The notes: a model not told the origin generated them from the letters alone. Shown: positions 42,168 to 51,864, counted from the first letter of the stretch. The stretch: DNA of 64,000 bases from Actinokineospora diospyrosa (GCF_024171925.1 NZ_JAMTCO010000003.1:496001-560000); one strand, 5' to 3'. Program-made: numbers and translations.

Positions 42168-43127
42168 GTGGGCACACCCAAGGCCGCCGGGAACCGTTCG
42201 CCGGTCGCCCGGCTGAGCAAGGTCGCCGGTCTTGTCGCGCTCGTCGTCCTGGGCGCCACCGGCTGTTCCACCGACGAGGTGCTGCGGTTCGGTTGGCCGG
42301 AGGGCGTCACCCCGCAGGCCGAGCGGATGCGCGAGTTCTGGACCTGGTCGGTCGTCGCGGCGCTGATCATCGGCGTGATCACCTGGGCGCTCATCCTGTG
42401 GCCGGTGGTCGCCCACCGCAAGCGCGGGGAGACGCTGCCCAAGCAGTTCCAGTACAACCACTTCCTGGAGTGGATCTACACCGGCATCCCGGTCGTGATC
42501 GTGGTCGTGCTGTTCTACTTCACCGCCACCACCCAGAACTACGTGCAGGCCGAGACCGACAAGCCGGACGTGACGGTCGACGTGCTCGCCTTCCAGTGGA
42601 ACTGGGAGTTCGACTACAAGAGCTACGTCAACACCAAGGGCGCCCTGGAAGAGCCCGCCGCGCCCGGTGACACGACGGTGCGCACCATCGGCAGCTCCGC
42701 GGAGATCCCGCTGCTGGTCCTGCCGACCCAGCGCACCATCCAGTACAACCTGAAGTCGCGCGACGTCATCCACGCGTTCTTCGTCCCGGAGTTCCTCTTC
42801 AAGCGCGACGTGTTCCCGCACCCGGAGAAGAACAACCAGGACGCCACGTTCCAGAACCGGATCGACAAGACCGGCTCGTTCGTCGGTCGCTGCGCCGAGC
42901 TGTGCGGTACCTACCACGCGGTGATGAACTTCGAGGTCCGCGCGATCACCCCGGAGCAGTTCGACCAGTACCTGGGGCTGCGGACCAAGACCAACCCCAA
43001 GACCGGCAAGCCGTTCACCGCCGCCGAGGCGCTCACCGAGATGAACTGCGGCGAGCTGTGCTCCCCGGTCGCGGTGACGACCAAGCCGTTCAACACCGAC
43101 CGCACCGCCCGCACGGCCACGAACTGA
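42168..43127 (+). CDS. ctaC: Cytochrome c oxidase subunit II (aa3 type)
   Basis: A 319-residue copper-binding subunit. The signal peptide ends in a lipobox-like LGATGC with Cys as likely lipid anchor. Two helices and the cupredoxin domain follow. The CuA ligands are in GRCAELCGTYHAVMNFEV (two Cys, His, Met) plus an upstream His in VIHAFFVPEF. It passes electrons from cytochrome c domains of the bc1 complex to subunit I in the actinobacterial supercomplex. GTG 42168 has GAGGAGGAG at good distance. It lies upstream of ctaF and divergent from asnB, as in Corynebacterium and Mycobacterium. Confidence 0.95.
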   Translation: MGTPKAAGNRSPVARLSKVAGLVALVVLGATGCSTDEVLRFGWPEGVTPQAERMREFWTWSVVAALIIGVITWALILWPVVAHRKRGETLPKQFQYNHFLEWIYTGIPVVIVVVLFYFTATTQNYVQAETDKPDVTVDVLAFQWNWEFDYKSYVNTKGALEEPAAPGDTTVRTIGSSAEIPLLVLPTQRTIQYNLKSRDVIHAFFVPEFLFKRDVFPHPEKNNQDATFQNRIDKTGSFVGRCAELCGTYHAVMNFEVRAITPEQFDQYLGLRTKTNPKTGKPFTAAEALTEMNCGELCSPVAVTTKPFNTDRTARTATN

Positions 43128-43181
43128 TGTAGTCGGTCCACTGCGGACTGAGCGCCACGAACAGGTGAATGTGAGGACAGC

Positions 43182-43583
43182 ATGAAGGTCGAAGCCCGCC
43201 TCTTCGACATCACCACCGCCTTCTTCTTCCTATCCGCCATCGTCTACGGCGTGTGGTCGAAGGAACCGGTCGGCACGGTGGCCCTGATCCTCACCGGCGG
43301 CCTCTCGCTCATCGTGGGCACCTACTTCCACTTCGTCGCCCGCAGGCTCGACCAGCGCCCCGAGGACAACCCGGACGCCGAGGTCAGCGACGGCGCCGGT
43401 GAGCTCGGCTTCTTCAGCCCCGGCAGCTACTGGCCCGTCGCCCTGGCCGCCTCCGCCGCCCTCGCCGCCTTCGCGATGGCGTTCTGGCAGATCTGGCTCC
43501 TGGTCATCGCCGTGGTCCTCATCCTGATCGCCGTCGGTGGTCTGGTCTTCGAGTACCACACCCGCCCCAACGCGACGGACTGA
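43182..43583 (+). CDS. ctaF: Cytochrome c oxidase subunit IV, actinobacterial type
   Basis: A 133-residue membrane protein with four helices in two pairs (about 7-27, 31-52, 80-98, 101-122). The start MKVEARLFDITTAFFFLSAI and the linker GELGFFSPGSYWPVALAAS are characteristic of CtaF. It is a small structural subunit of the aa3 oxidase. It starts 54 bases after ctaC and ends before a strong terminator, so ctaC-ctaF form a two-gene operon. Confidence 0.95.
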   Translation: MKVEARLFDITTAFFFLSAIVYGVWSKEPVGTVALILTGGLSLIVGTYFHFVARRLDQRPEDNPDAEVSDGAGELGFFSPGSYWPVALAASAALAAFAMAFWQIWLLVIAVVLILIAVGGLVFEYHTRPNATD

Positions 43584-43599
43584 TCACACTCTCTCGGTG

Positions 43600-43640
43600 A
43601 AGGGCCCTGCACCAGGATCTGGTGCAGGGCCCTTTCGTCG
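43600..43640 (+). terminator. Terminator after ctaF
   Basis: A 15-bp perfect stem (AAGGGCCCTGCACCA, 43600-43614, with TGGTGCAGGGCCCTT, 43620-43634) with a five-base loop and TCGTCG/TTT after it. Confidence 0.92.
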
Positions 43641-43700
43641 TTTGGTCCTTCGAATCGACACTGGCCGCGCCGTTCAAGGAGGGGTGGGCAAGGTGGTGGA

Positions 43701-43832
43701 GGTCCGCCCCAGCCCACCCACTCAGCGCCTGGACACTCGGACCCTGCGGTGCCATGCCCCTCGTCAGGTCCGCCTCAGCCCTCCTGCTCAGCGCGTGGAC
43801 AGTCGGAGTCGCTGGTGCCAGGCCGGCTCGAT
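43701..43832. repeat. Degenerate 66-bp direct repeat pair
   Basis: Units at 43701-43766 and 43767-43832 share GGTCCGCC, CAGCCC, CTCAGCGC, TGGACA, TCGGA and GGTGCCA in the same order with many substitutions. Confidence 0.7.
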
Positions 43833-43968
43833 GGGGCGGACTTGTTTTGCGTGGGGGGACAACACCCGTAGCGTCGTCAGCGGCAGGGCCTGCTTTTGGG
43901 CCCCTGCTTTGCGGTTCTGCGTCGGGTGTTGTAGGGGCCCCGCGCAAAACAAGTTCGCCCCATCGAGC
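43826..43968. repeat. 143-bp inverted-repeat element
   Basis: The left arm 43826-43868 (GCTCGATGGGGCGGACTTG, TTTTGCG, CAACACCCG) and the right arm 43923-43968 are near-perfect reverse complements, with one substitution in the outer 26 bases and an indel at the G-run. The interior can also fold (GCAGGGCC/GGGCCCCTGC). It encodes no protein. It could be a small non-autonomous mobile element or a structured RNA. Confidence 0.85.
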
Positions 43969-44079
43969 TTTCCGCATTGTCGCGGATCGGACGCCGAGCT
44001 TGCCGCCAGGCAACGAGGCGTCCCCCGGAGCCGAAGGCGGAGGCCCGAAGTTCTTGCTCCGCACTCCCAGCCACGGCCT

Positions 44080-44190
44080 ACGTCAAGATCAACCTGATCA
44101 AAAGCCCCCAAATACACAGCTTACCGACGCACCCCGACAAAACCGGCGCCTCAGCAGCACCCTGTGGACAACAGCAGACGTTGTGGACAG
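44080..44190 (-). repeat. Dispersed repeat family 2, copy C
   Basis: On the minus strand: TTGTCCACA (44171-44163), CCGGTTTTGTCGGGGTGCG, TAAGCTGTGTATTTGGGGGC, GATCAGGTTGATCTTGA. A second box variant (TGTGGACAG on +) is at 44182-44190, beside the trpD stop. Same order of elements as in copy A at 14221. Confidence 0.8.
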
Positions 44191-44210
44191 CCAGCACCTA
44201 GCGGCAGTCG

Positions 44211-45248
44211 CTAAGCGAGTTCCTGTGACCGCGCGATCCACCGGTCCAGCAGCCGCTCAGCAGAGCCGTTGTCGATGGCTTCAGCGGCGGCTCCGAGGCC
44301 TGCCTCGAAGTCCGCGTATAGATCTCCCGACAGCCCCTTGAACGCCGCGATTGCCCCGGCCGCGTTCAGCACCACAGCGTCTCGGACCGGGCCGCGCTTG
44401 CCGCCCAGTAGGTCTCGCACCACCTGTGCGTTGAACTCAGCGTCCCCACCGCGCAGGTCTGTGGGGACCGACACCGGGATCCCCAAGCGGGAAGGGTCGA
44501 ATGTCTGCTGTTGGACGGTCCCACCCGACACGACCCACACGCTCGTCGTCGTAGTCGTGGTGATTTCGTCCAGATTGTCGTCACCGCGCACAACCAGCAC
44601 CGAAGCGTCGCGGGAGGCGAATACCTCGGCCATCACCGGGGCCAGGCGCAGGTTCGCGCAGCCCACCAGGCCCGCGCGCGGCTGGGCCGGGTTCGTCAGC
44701 GGACCCAGCACGTTGAACGCCGTGGGGATGCCGATCTGGCTGCGGACCGGGCCCGCGTGGCGCAGGGCCGGGTGGAACGCCGCGGCGAAGCAGAAGGCGA
44801 TGCCGACGTCGCGGACGCAGGTGGCCACGGCTTCGGGGGAGAGTTCGATCACTACGCCGAGCTCTTCGAGGACGTCGGCGGTGCCGCACTTGGAGGAGGC
44901 CGCCCGGTTGCCGTGCTTGACGACCGGGGCGCCGGTGGCGGCGGTGACCAGGGCGGTCATGGTGGAGATGTTCACCGTGTGGGCCTGGTCGCCGCCGGTG
45001 CCCACGACGTCCACGGCGTCGATGTCGAGGTGCACTAAGCGGGCGTTGGCCATCATGCCCTCGGCGAGGCCGCCGATCTCCGCGGCCGTTTCGCCCTTGG
45101 CGCGCAGGGCCACCGCGAACGCGGCGATCTGGGCCGGGGTGGCGGCGCCGGACATGATCTCGTTCATCGCCCACGACGTGTCCGGCGCGGTCAGGTCCCC
45201 GCCGTCGACCAGGTGGTTGAGCAACGACTTCCAGCTGCGCTCACCCAC
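44211..45248 (-). CDS. trpD: Anthranilate phosphoribosyltransferase
   Basis: A 345-residue enzyme of tryptophan synthesis that joins anthranilate and PRPP. The PRPP-binding glycine motif [39 protein letters not shown] and the metal-binding [10 protein letters not shown] (DE pair) are intact. Length and order match TrpD. It lies apart from other trp genes, beside ctaE/qcr as in Mycobacterium (Rv2192c). Four bases separate its start from the stop of the upstream receiver-like gene, so they share a transcript. Confidence 0.95.
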   Translation of the reverse strand: MGERSWKSLLNHLVDGGDLTAPDTSWAMNEIMSGAATPAQIAAFAVALRAKGETAAEIGGLAEGMMANARLVHLDIDAVDVVGTGGDQAHTVNISTMTALVTAATGAPVVKHGNRAASSKCGTADVLEELGVVIELSPEAVATCVRDVGIAFCFAAAFHPALRHAGPVRSQIGIPTAFNVLGPLTNPAQPRAGLVGCANLRLAPVMAEVFASRDASVLVVRGDDNLDEITTTTTTSVWVVSGGTVQQQTFDPSRLGIPVSVPTDLRGGDAEFNAQVVRDLLGGKRGPVRDAVVLNAAGAIAAFKGLSGDLYADFEAGLGAAAEAIDNGSAERLLDRWIARSQELA

Positions 45249-45252
45249 GCGG

Positions 45253-45663
45253 TCAGCCTCGGACCAGTGGCAGGCGCTTGGTGCGCAGCACGTCGGCGAC
45301 GGTCTCGGCGGCGGTCAGCGGGTCGAGCGGGTGCACGAGGACCGCGTCGGCCTGCGACCAGGTCGCCAACCAGCGGTCGTCCTTGCGGCGCACCGCGATG
45401 ATGATCGGCGGGCAGTCGGTGATCTCGTTCTTGAGCTGCCTGCACAGGCCCATGCCGCCGGTCGGCTGCGCCTCGCCGTCGAGGATGGCCAGGTCGATGC
45501 CGCCCGCGTCCATCTCCATCAGGACCTCGGAGACCGTGCCCACCTCGACGTAGGCGACCCGGCCGATGTCGGCGGCGGGCCTGCGGCCCACGGCTGTGAT
45601 GATCGTCTCGCGGACCTCGGGCCGGTGGCTGAAGACCAGGATCTTCAGTGCTGCGGTGCTCAT
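45253..45663 (-). CDS. Stand-alone receiver-like (response-regulator fold) protein
   Basis: A 136-residue single-domain protein with the CheY-like alpha/beta pattern: [77 protein letters not shown]. The first acidic pair of true receivers is replaced (SHRPE). An Asp in LAILDGE is at the phospho-acceptor position and the usual Lys is absent (HPLD). It is therefore probably a pseudo-receiver. GGAGGA precedes ATG 45663. It is followed immediately by trpD; such a neighbour is common in actinobacteria. Role unknown. Confidence 0.8.
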   Translation of the reverse strand: MSTAALKILVFSHRPEVRETIITAVGRRPAADIGRVAYVEVGTVSEVLMEMDAGGIDLAILDGEAQPTGGMGLCRQLKNEITDCPPIIIAVRRKDDRWLATWSQADAVLVHPLDPLTAAETVADVLRTKRLPLVRG

Positions 45664-45732
45664 GCGTCCTCCGGGTGGGCGAGGGTGTTGACGAAAAGCT
45701 GGAGCAGGCGCGTTGATGTTATCGGTCTCACG

Positions 45733-46140
45733 TCAGCGGGTCTGCAAGACGTCCCACCCCAGGGCGTGCCCGCCCAGGCGGGTCGCGAGACTGGCCATCC
45801 TGGACCGTTCGCGCGCGCACTCCAGGGCCGTCACGACCTGCGCGCGCAGGGCGTAGGCGAGCACCGGACCACCGTCGAACGGCAGCACTTCCCGCAGGAC
45901 GTAGCCGTCTTGAGCGATCAACGCGGCCGCCTCGCCGACCCGGTCGGCGGGCAGTGACAGGTGGTGGCGCAGCACCGCCTGATCGGTGGGTCGCAAGTCG
46001 CTGGACCGGGTGAGCGCCGCCGACGCCGCCTCGGCGTCGTCGAAGCTGGCCGCCACGACCACCAAGTCCGGGTCGTCCGGGTTCACCCGGGGTGTCCGTT
46101 GCCTGGTGAACGCCGTACGAAGCTTGTCGAGAAAGCCCAC
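45733..46140 (-). CDS. Conserved hypothetical protein, 135 aa
   Basis: A 135-residue soluble protein: [20 protein letters not shown], then [40 protein letters not shown] and an amphipathic C-terminal helix ([19 protein letters not shown]). The ferredoxin-like beta-alpha-beta pattern resembles RraB-like or ACT-like small domains, without a clear family. It lies between the receiver-like gene and divergent ctaE, a neighbour seen in other actinobacteria. Start GTG 46140. Function unknown. Confidence 0.7.
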   Translation of the reverse strand: MGFLDKLRTAFTRQRTPRVNPDDPDLVVVAASFDDAEAASAALTRSSDLRPTDQAVLRHHLSLPADRVGEAAALIAQDGYVLREVLPFDGGPVLAYALRAQVVTALECARERSRMASLATRLGGHALGWDVLQTR

Positions 46141-46219
46141 GTCCCCGCCCTTCCACCCGCCCCGACGCGCCGAGGCGGTCTACTCGCGACCCGACCGGGC
46201 GAGCCCACTACTCGCAAGA

Positions 46220-46225
46220 CATAAT
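46220..46225 (+). promoter_or_regulatory. Likely -10 element of ctaE, leaderless start
   Basis: CATAAT seven bases before GTG 46233. It overlaps ATG 46224, which argues against that ATG as the start. Confidence 0.5.
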
Positions 46226-46232
46226 GCGACCC

Positions 46233-46850
46233 GTGACTGCAGCAGCGCCCTCCATTGGCCAGCGTGTGCACTCGCTGAACCGGCCGAACATGGTCAGCGT
46301 CGGCACCATCGTCTGGTTGTCCAGCGAGCTGATGTTCTTCGCCGGGCTGTTCGCCATGTTCTTCACCGTCAAGGCGCAGAACAGCACCGGCCACTGGCCA
46401 CCGCCACTGGCCGACGGCGAACTCGTGCACCTGGACGTGCCCTACGCGCTGCCGTTCACGATCATCCTGGTGGCCTCCTCGTTCACCTGCCAGCTCGGCG
46501 TCTTCGCCGCCGAGCGCGGCGACGTGTTCGGCCTGCGCCGCTGGTACATCGCCACCCTGATCATGGGCGCGATCTTCGTCGGCGGTCAGGCCTACGAGTA
46601 CTACAACCTGATCAACGAGGGCGTGACCATCCCGTCCGGGGCGTTCGGGACGGTCTTCTACCTCACCACCGGGTTCCACGGCCTGCACGTCATCGGCGGC
46701 CTCATCGCCTTCGTGTACCTGCTCATCCGCACCAAGCTGAGCAAGTTCACCCCGGCGCAGGCCACCTCGGCGATCGTGGTCTCGTACTACTGGCACTTCG
46801 TCGACGTGGTCTGGATCGGCCTGTTCGCGGTCATCTACCTGGTCCCATGA
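46233..46850 (+). CDS. ctaE: Cytochrome c oxidase subunit III (aa3 type)
   Basis: A 205-residue protein with five membrane helices, the short actinobacterial form of subunit [53 protein letters not shown] and [16 protein letters not shown] are family hallmarks, including the conserved Glu in SSELMFF and His in TTGFHGLHV. It stabilises the oxidase core. GTG 46233 fits a leaderless promoter (CATAAT); ATG 46224 would add three residues. It starts the ctaE-qcrCAB operon. Confidence 0.95.
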   Translation: MTAAAPSIGQRVHSLNRPNMVSVGTIVWLSSELMFFAGLFAMFFTVKAQNSTGHWPPPLADGELVHLDVPYALPFTIILVASSFTCQLGVFAAERGDVFGLRRWYIATLIMGAIFVGGQAYEYYNLINEGVTIPSGAFGTVFYLTTGFHGLHVIGGLIAFVYLLIRTKLSKFTPAQATSAIVVSYYWHFVDVVWIGLFAVIYLVP

Positions 46851-46932
46851 CCGCCGCACCCGAGCCAGCAGCCGCCCAGCCCGCCACCACCAGCTCCACC
46901 GGGCCCGAACCGACAGCAAGGGTTGCCGTTCT

Positions 46933-47730
46933 ATGAACAAGAAACTGCCGCGCCGCGGCAAGCTCCGCAGGCGCGTGGCCGGTCTGCTGGCCCTCGGTTT
47001 CGCGCTGATGTCGGTCGGCGTCCTGTACTCCGCGTTCGCCCCGCAGCCACCGGTCGCGCAGGCCCAGGGCGACCCGGCGCTGGTGCGCGAGGGCGAGCGG
47101 ATCTACAACACCACCTGCATCAGCTGCCACGGCGCCAACCTCGAGGGCGTCGCCGACCGCGGCCCCAGCCTGATCGGCGTCGGTGAGGCGGCCACCTACT
47201 TCCAGACCGCGACCGGGCGGATGCCCGCGGTGCGCCAGGAAGCCCAGATCGAGCGCAAGCCCCCGAAGCTCGACCCGCACCAGATCGACGCCATCAGCGC
47301 GTTCGTCGACTCCAAGGGCGGCGGCGCCAAGCTGCCGGAGGAGCAGGGCGAGGCGCTGCGCGGCGACAACCCGGCGCGCGGCGGCGAGCTGTTCCGGCTC
47401 AACTGCGCGTCCTGCCACAACTTCACCGGCCGCGGCGGCGCGCTGTCCTCGGGCAAGTTCGCGCCCAAGCTGGACGGCGTCTCCGAAACCGAGATCTACG
47501 CGGCCATGCTCACCGGCCCGCAGAACATGCCGAAGTTCTCCGACCGGCAGCTCACCCCGGAGGAGAAGAAGGACATCGTCGCCTACGTCAAGTCGGTGAC
47601 CGATGGCAACAACAACCCCGGTGGCAACCCGATCGGCGGGCTCGGACCGCAGTCGGAGGGTCTGATCGCATTCATCGTGGGGATCGCCGCGCTGGTCGGC
47701 GTGACCCTCTGGATTGGGGCTAAAGCATGA
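46933..47730 (+). CDS. qcrC: Cytochrome bc1 complex diheme cytochrome c subunit
   Basis: A 265-residue membrane-anchored protein with an N-terminal helix (about 13-37), two c-type heme sites (CISCH and CASCH) with Met ligands further on (GRMPAVR and NMPKFSD), and a C-terminal helix. In actinobacteria QcrC replaces soluble cytochrome c and hands electrons straight to CtaC. Located 82 bases after ctaE; the stop overlaps qcrA (ATGA). Confidence 0.95.
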   Translation: MNKKLPRRGKLRRRVAGLLALGFALMSVGVLYSAFAPQPPVAQAQGDPALVREGERIYNTTCISCHGANLEGVADRGPSLIGVGEAATYFQTATGRMPAVRQEAQIERKPPKLDPHQIDAISAFVDSKGGGAKLPEEQGEALRGDNPARGGELFRLNCASCHNFTGRGGALSSGKFAPKLDGVSETEIYAAMLTGPQNMPKFSDRQLTPEEKKDIVAYVKSVTDGNNNPGGNPIGGLGPQSEGLIAFIVGIAALVGVTLWIGAKA

Positions 47731-48860
47731 GTTCCACCAACCCCCAGCAGCTGCCGAGCGAGGAGGAGCTCGCGGGCATGTCCCGCGAGGAGCTCGTGCG
47801 CCTCGGCGGCAAGCTCGACGACGTCGAGATCGTCGAGTACCCGGACCCGTGGCCGGTCAAGGGCACCCGCGCCGAGAAGCGCGCCGAGCGCCTGGTCGCG
47901 CTGTGGTTCCTGCTCGCCGCGGTCGGCGGGCTCGCCTTCGCCGGGGTCTTCCTCTTCTGGCCGTCGGCCTACACCGCGCCGTACACCGACGGGTACTTCA
48001 TGTACTCGCTGTACACCCCGCTGCTGGGCGCCTCGCTCGGCCTGTCGGTCATCTCGGTGGGCATCGGCACGCTGCTCTACACGAAGAAGTTCATCCCGCA
48101 CGAGATCGCCGTGCAGCAGCGCCACGAGGGCAGCTCGACCGAGCTGGACAAGGCCACCATCCTGGCCCACCTCGCCGACGCGGGCACCCGCAGCGGCATC
48201 GCCCGCCGGTCGCTGATCAAGCGGACCGCCGGTCTCGGCGCGGGCGCGATGGGCCTCGGGGTCGGCGTGTTCGCCCTCGGCGGCCTGGTGCGCGACCCGT
48301 GGGCGCAGACCGACTCGCCGAACTCGCTGTGGCACACCGGCTGGAAGTCCGACAACGGCGAGCGCGTCTTCCTGCGCCGGGCGACCGGTGACCCGGAGGA
48401 GGTCGTGCTGGTCAAGCCGTCCGACCTGGACGCCGGTGGCATGGAGACGGTCTTCCCGTTCCGCGAGTCCGAGCGCAAGGACCACGAGGCGCTGTCGAAG
48501 GCGCTCAAGCGCTCCGACAACCCGGTGATGATCATCCGCCTGCGCCCGGAGGACGCGGCCAAGGTGATCAAGCACCAGGGCCAGGAGGACTTCAACTACG
48601 GCGACTACTACGCGTACACGAAGATCTGCAGCCACCTCGGCTGCCCCACCTCGCTCTACGAGCAGCGGACCAACCGGATCCTCTGCCCGTGCCACCAGTC
48701 GCAGTTCAACGCGCTGGAGTACGCCAAGCCCATCTTCGGTCCGGCGACGCGCAAGCTGGCCCAGCTCCCCATCGCGGTCGACGAGGAGACGGGTTACCTT
48801 TATGCCAGGAGCGATTTCATCGAGCCGGTAGGGCCCGCCTTCTGGGAGCGGAAGTCATGA
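47727..48860 (+). CDS. qcrA: Cytochrome bc1 complex Rieske iron-sulfur subunit
   Basis: A 377-residue protein with three N-terminal membrane helices typical of actinobacterial QcrA and a C-terminal Rieske fold. The cluster ligands are in [13 protein letters not shown] and [11 protein letters not shown] (C-x-H and C-x2-H). [20 protein letters not shown] resembles the twin-Arg region through which part of the protein is exported. It starts on qcrC (ATGA) and ends on qcrB (ATGA), a tightly coupled operon. Confidence 0.95.
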   Translation: MSSTNPQQLPSEEELAGMSREELVRLGGKLDDVEIVEYPDPWPVKGTRAEKRAERLVALWFLLAAVGGLAFAGVFLFWPSAYTAPYTDGYFMYSLYTPLLGASLGLSVISVGIGTLLYTKKFIPHEIAVQQRHEGSSTELDKATILAHLADAGTRSGIARRSLIKRTAGLGAGAMGLGVGVFALGGLVRDPWAQTDSPNSLWHTGWKSDNGERVFLRRATGDPEEVVLVKPSDLDAGGMETVFPFRESERKDHEALSKALKRSDNPVMIIRLRPEDAAKVIKHQGQEDFNYGDYYAYTKICSHLGCPTSLYEQRTNRILCPCHQSQFNALEYAKPIFGPATRKLAQLPIAVDEETGYLYARSDFIEPVGPAFWERKS

Positions 48861-50497
48861 GTGCCATCACATCTCCCACCAAGCCCACCAACGCCGCCCT
48901 CCGCGCGGCCGGTGGGGCGGCGAAGTGGGCCGACGACCGGTTCCACCCGGCCGGTGGCCTGCGCAAACAGCTCAACAAGGTCTTCCCGACGCACTGGTCG
49001 TTCCTGCTCGGCGAGATCGCCCTCTACAGCTTCATCGTCCTGCTGCTGACCGGCACGTACCTGGCGCTGTTCTTCGACCCCTCCATGCAGGAGGTCGTCT
49101 ACCAGGGTTCGTTCGCCAACCTGCGCGGCCTGGAGATGTCGCGGGCCTACGAGTCGACCCTGATCATCAGCTTCGACGTGCGCGGTGGCCTGTTCGCCAG
49201 GCAGATGCACCACTGGGCGGCGCTGCTGTTCATGGCCTCGATCGTCACCCACATGTTCCGGGTGTTCTTCACCGGCGCGTTCCGCCGCCCGCGTGAGGTC
49301 AACTGGGTCATCGGCGTGAACCTGTTCCTGCTCGGCGCCACCGAGGGCTTCGCGGGCTACTCGCTGCCCGACGACCTGCTCTCCGGCGCTGGCCTGCGAA
49401 TCATGTCCGGCCTGCTGCTGTCGATCCCGGTGCTGGGCACCTGGGTGCACTGGCTGCTGTTCGGCAGCGAGTTCCCCGGTGAGGACATCGTGCCCCGGCT
49501 CTACACGGTGCACATCCTCTTGTTGCCGGGCATCCTGCTCGCGCTCATCGGCATCCACCTCGCGCTGGTCTGGTACCAGAAGCACACCCAGTTCCCGGGC
49601 GTGCGGCGCAAGGAGACCAACGTCGTCGGCGTGCGCATCATGCCGGTGTTCGCGGTCAAGGGCGGCGCGTTCATGGCCGTCGTCGTCGGCGTCACCGCCG
49701 CGCTGGGTGGTCTCTTCCAGATCAACCCGATCTGGAACTTCGGACCGTTCAACGCCGCGCACATCTCGGCGGGCACGGTGCCCGACTGGTACATGGGCTG
49801 GACCGACGGCCTCATCCGGTTGTGGCCCGCGTGGGAGATCTACCTCGGGAACTACACGATCCCGGCGGCGTTCTTCCCGTTCATGCTGGGCCTGCCGCTG
49901 CTCGGTGGCATCGCGACGGTCTACCCGTGGATCGAGCGCAAGTTCACCAAGGACTACGCGCACCACAACCTGCTGCAGCGGCCCCGCGACGTGCCGGTCC
50001 GCACCAGCCTCGGCGTGATGGCGATCACCTACTTCATGGTGTCGCTGCTGTCGGCGGCCAACGACGTGCTGGCGGAGAAGTTCTTCATCTCGCTCAACGC
50101 CACCACCTGGATGGGCCGGATCGGGCTGCTCGTGCTGCCCCCGATCGCGTACTTCCTCACCTACCGGATCTGCCTCGGCCTGCAGCGCTCCGACCGCGAG
50201 GTGCTCGAGCACGGTGTCGAGACCGGCATCATCAAGCGCCTCCCGCACGGTGAGTTCATCGAGATCCACCAGCCGCTGGGCCCGGTGGACGATCACGGCC
50301 ACCCGCTCCCGCTGGAGTACCAGGGCGCGTCGGTGCCGAAGAAGATGAACAAGCTCGGCTCCGCCGGTGCCCCGGTGCAGGGGTCTTGGCTGACCCCGGA
50401 CCCGCCGGAGGAGACCGCGGCCCTGGCCAGGGCGCGCGCGGCCGAACACGCCGAGCAGGCCCAGTTGGAGTCCGGCAAGTCGGACCCGACGCACTGA
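48857..50497 (+). CDS. qcrB: Cytochrome bc1 complex cytochrome b subunit
   Basis: A 546-residue membrane protein. Helix B and D heme ligands are in [20 protein letters not shown] and [22 protein letters not shown]-terminal extension of over 100 hydrophilic residues is typical of actinobacteria. It oxidises menaquinol and is the target of drugs such as telacebec in mycobacteria. ATG 48857 overlaps the qcrA stop; upstream in-frame codons lie within qcrA. The operon ends at the palindromic terminator 50521-50556. Confidence 0.95.
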   Translation: MSAITSPTKPTNAALRAAGGAAKWADDRFHPAGGLRKQLNKVFPTHWSFLLGEIALYSFIVLLLTGTYLALFFDPSMQEVVYQGSFANLRGLEMSRAYESTLIISFDVRGGLFARQMHHWAALLFMASIVTHMFRVFFTGAFRRPREVNWVIGVNLFLLGATEGFAGYSLPDDLLSGAGLRIMSGLLLSIPVLGTWVHWLLFGSEFPGEDIVPRLYTVHILLLPGILLALIGIHLALVWYQKHTQFPGVRRKETNVVGVRIMPVFAVKGGAFMAVVVGVTAALGGLFQINPIWNFGPFNAAHISAGTVPDWYMGWTDGLIRLWPAWEIYLGNYTIPAAFFPFMLGLPLLGGIATVYPWIERKFTKDYAHHNLLQRPRDVPVRTSLGVMAITYFMVSLLSAANDVLAEKFFISLNATTWMGRIGLLVLPPIAYFLTYRICLGLQRSDREVLEHGVETGIIKRLPHGEFIEIHQPLGPVDDHGHPLPLEYQGASVPKKMNKLGSAGAPVQGSWLTPDPPEETAALARARAAEHAEQAQLESGKSDPTH

Positions 50498-50520
50498 GTT
50501 CGACCTCCAGTTCGTCTCCC

Positions 50521-50556
50521 AGGTGGGGCGTTACCCGATCGGGTAACGCCCCACCT
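50521..50556 (+). terminator. Terminator of the qcr operon
   Basis: A 16-bp perfect stem (AGGTGGGGCGTTACCC with GGGTAACGCCCCACCT) with the four-base loop GATC. No long T-run follows. Confidence 0.8.
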
Positions 50557-50604
50557 GCGTGTGGTGACCTGCTCATCGCCCTGCCGGACGTCGCGGATTC
50601 GCGA

Positions 50605-50610
50605 TAGCCT
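50605..50610 (+). promoter_or_regulatory. Likely -10 element, leaderless start
   Basis: TAGCCT seven bases before GTG 50618. Confidence 0.45.
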
Positions 50611-50617
50611 GCCGGGC

Positions 50618-51571
50618 GTGATCCAGCGGGTGTTACAGGGTGTTGCCGCTGCCGCCGTGCTGGTGTTGGCGGCCTGCGGGTCCGGTGGGACGGCCGCGCC
50701 GGAGTCCACCCCGCACCCCGTCGTCGCCCAGGTCCCGACCGACTCGACCGCCGCCACGCTCTCCTCGGTCCCGCCGGTGCTCACCGCGCCGTCGCCGAGT
50801 GCGGCCCAGCCCGAGGACTGCCCGTTGCCCCAGTCCGGGTTCGACTGCGACTTCCAGCGCCGCATCGCCGCAGCCGAGAGCTATGCCGGGGGCAGGCCGG
50901 GCACGGTCGGCATCGTGCTGCGCGACCGGCAGACCGGCGCCGTGTGGCGCAACGCGCACGCGGGCGACCTGACCTGGACGGCGTCGACGATCAAGCTCGC
51001 CATGGTGGTCGACCTGCTGCGCCGCTCCCGCACCCACGCCATCACGCTGTCCGCGGGTGACCGCGCGCAGATGGCGGCCATGCTGCACAACTCCGACGAC
51101 GACGCAGCGACGACGTTGTGGACTAAGTACGGCGGCAAGGACCATACGGCGTTCAACGAGGCTTTCCCCGCTTACGGCATGACCTCGCTGCGCGCTGAAC
51201 GCGGCTACAGCAAGGTCTTCCCGTACTGGGGCTTCCAGAAGTGCACAGCCGACGACCTGGACCGGCTGATCAACCACGTGCTCGGGATCGCACCGGCAGA
51301 GGATCGGGCGTTCATCCTCGACCACATGCGCCAGGTCGCGCCGAACCAGCAGTGGGGCGTCTGGGGCGCGGGCGCGGCAGCCCACCCCGGCAACAAGGAC
51401 GGCTGGTCCGACGAGGACGGCGGCTGGGTGATGAACACCGTCGGCTTCGTCGGACCAGGCGAGCGCTACACGCTGGCCATCATGAACAACCTGCGCGGCA
51501 AGGGCGGCTACGACGAGGGTCGGCAGACCGACACCGAGATCGCGCGGCTGTTGTTCGCGGGCCGGTTCTAG
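50618..51571 (+). CDS. Beta-lactamase-like serine hydrolase lipoprotein
   Basis: A 317-residue lipoprotein. The signal peptide ends VLAACGSGG with the lipid-modified Cys. After a Ser/Pro/Thr linker (about 27-70) comes a class A beta-lactamase/transpeptidase-like fold. The SxxK motif is STIK (TASTIKLAMVVDLL). The second motif is SDD (HNSDDDAAT) in place of SDN, and the third position reads KDG (GNKDGW) in place of KTG. These changes make a true beta-lactamase uncertain; a PBP-like or inactive role is possible. GTG 50618 is leaderless by TAGCCT. Confidence 0.85.
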   Translation: MIQRVLQGVAAAAVLVLAACGSGGTAAPESTPHPVVAQVPTDSTAATLSSVPPVLTAPSPSAAQPEDCPLPQSGFDCDFQRRIAAAESYAGGRPGTVGIVLRDRQTGAVWRNAHAGDLTWTASTIKLAMVVDLLRRSRTHAITLSAGDRAQMAAMLHNSDDDAATTLWTKYGGKDHTAFNEAFPAYGMTSLRAERGYSKVFPYWGFQKCTADDLDRLINHVLGIAPAEDRAFILDHMRQVAPNQQWGVWGAGAAAHPGNKDGWSDEDGGWVMNTVGFVGPGERYTLAIMNNLRGKGGYDEGRQTDTEIARLLFAGRF

Positions 51572-51585
51572 CCGCTCTAGTCGCT

Positions 51586-51864
51586 TTAGTCGTCGCCGAG
51601 GTCGAAGGCGGCCTCGGTGTCCTTGCGCGAGAACGAGCGATAGGCGATGTGCGTCGCGGTGTCGAGCACGCCGGGGATCTTGCTGATCCGGCCGGGGATG
51701 AGGCGGGCCAGGTCCTCGTGGTCGGGCACCCGGAGGATGGCCACCAGGTCGATGTCACCGGCGCACGAGTAGACCTCGGCCACGCCCTCCACATCGGCGA
51801 TCGCCTGTGCGGTCTCGGCGATGGCGTCGGTCGCCGCGCTGATCAGGACGATCGCGGTGATCAT
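51586..51864 (-). CDS. Lrp/AsnC-type ligand-binding domain protein (no HTH)
   Basis: A 92-residue stand-alone RAM domain: MITAIVLISAATDAIAETAQ, VEGVAEVYSCAGDIDLVAIL and the C-terminal FDLGDD. Full Lrp/AsnC regulators carry an N-terminal HTH, which is missing here. Stand-alone RAM proteins bind amino acids or partner with regulators. It is divergent from the YbaB-like gene at 51947; inverted GCCTAG/CTAGGC words occupy the gap. Role unknown. Confidence 0.88.
   Translation of the reverse strand: MITAIVLISAATDAIAETAQAIADVEGVAEVYSCAGDIDLVAILRVPDHEDLARLIPGRISKIPGVLDTATHIAYRSFSRKDTEAAFDLGDD

Larger units (their letters stand above)
43641..44210. other. Non-coding stretch with repeats and an inverted-repeat element
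   Basis: About 570 bases between the ctaF terminator and trpD. It holds a degenerate 66-bp direct repeat pair, a 143-bp inverted-repeat element and an inverted copy of family 2. Frames on both strands look like low-complexity shadows, and none is called. Confidence 0.7.
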
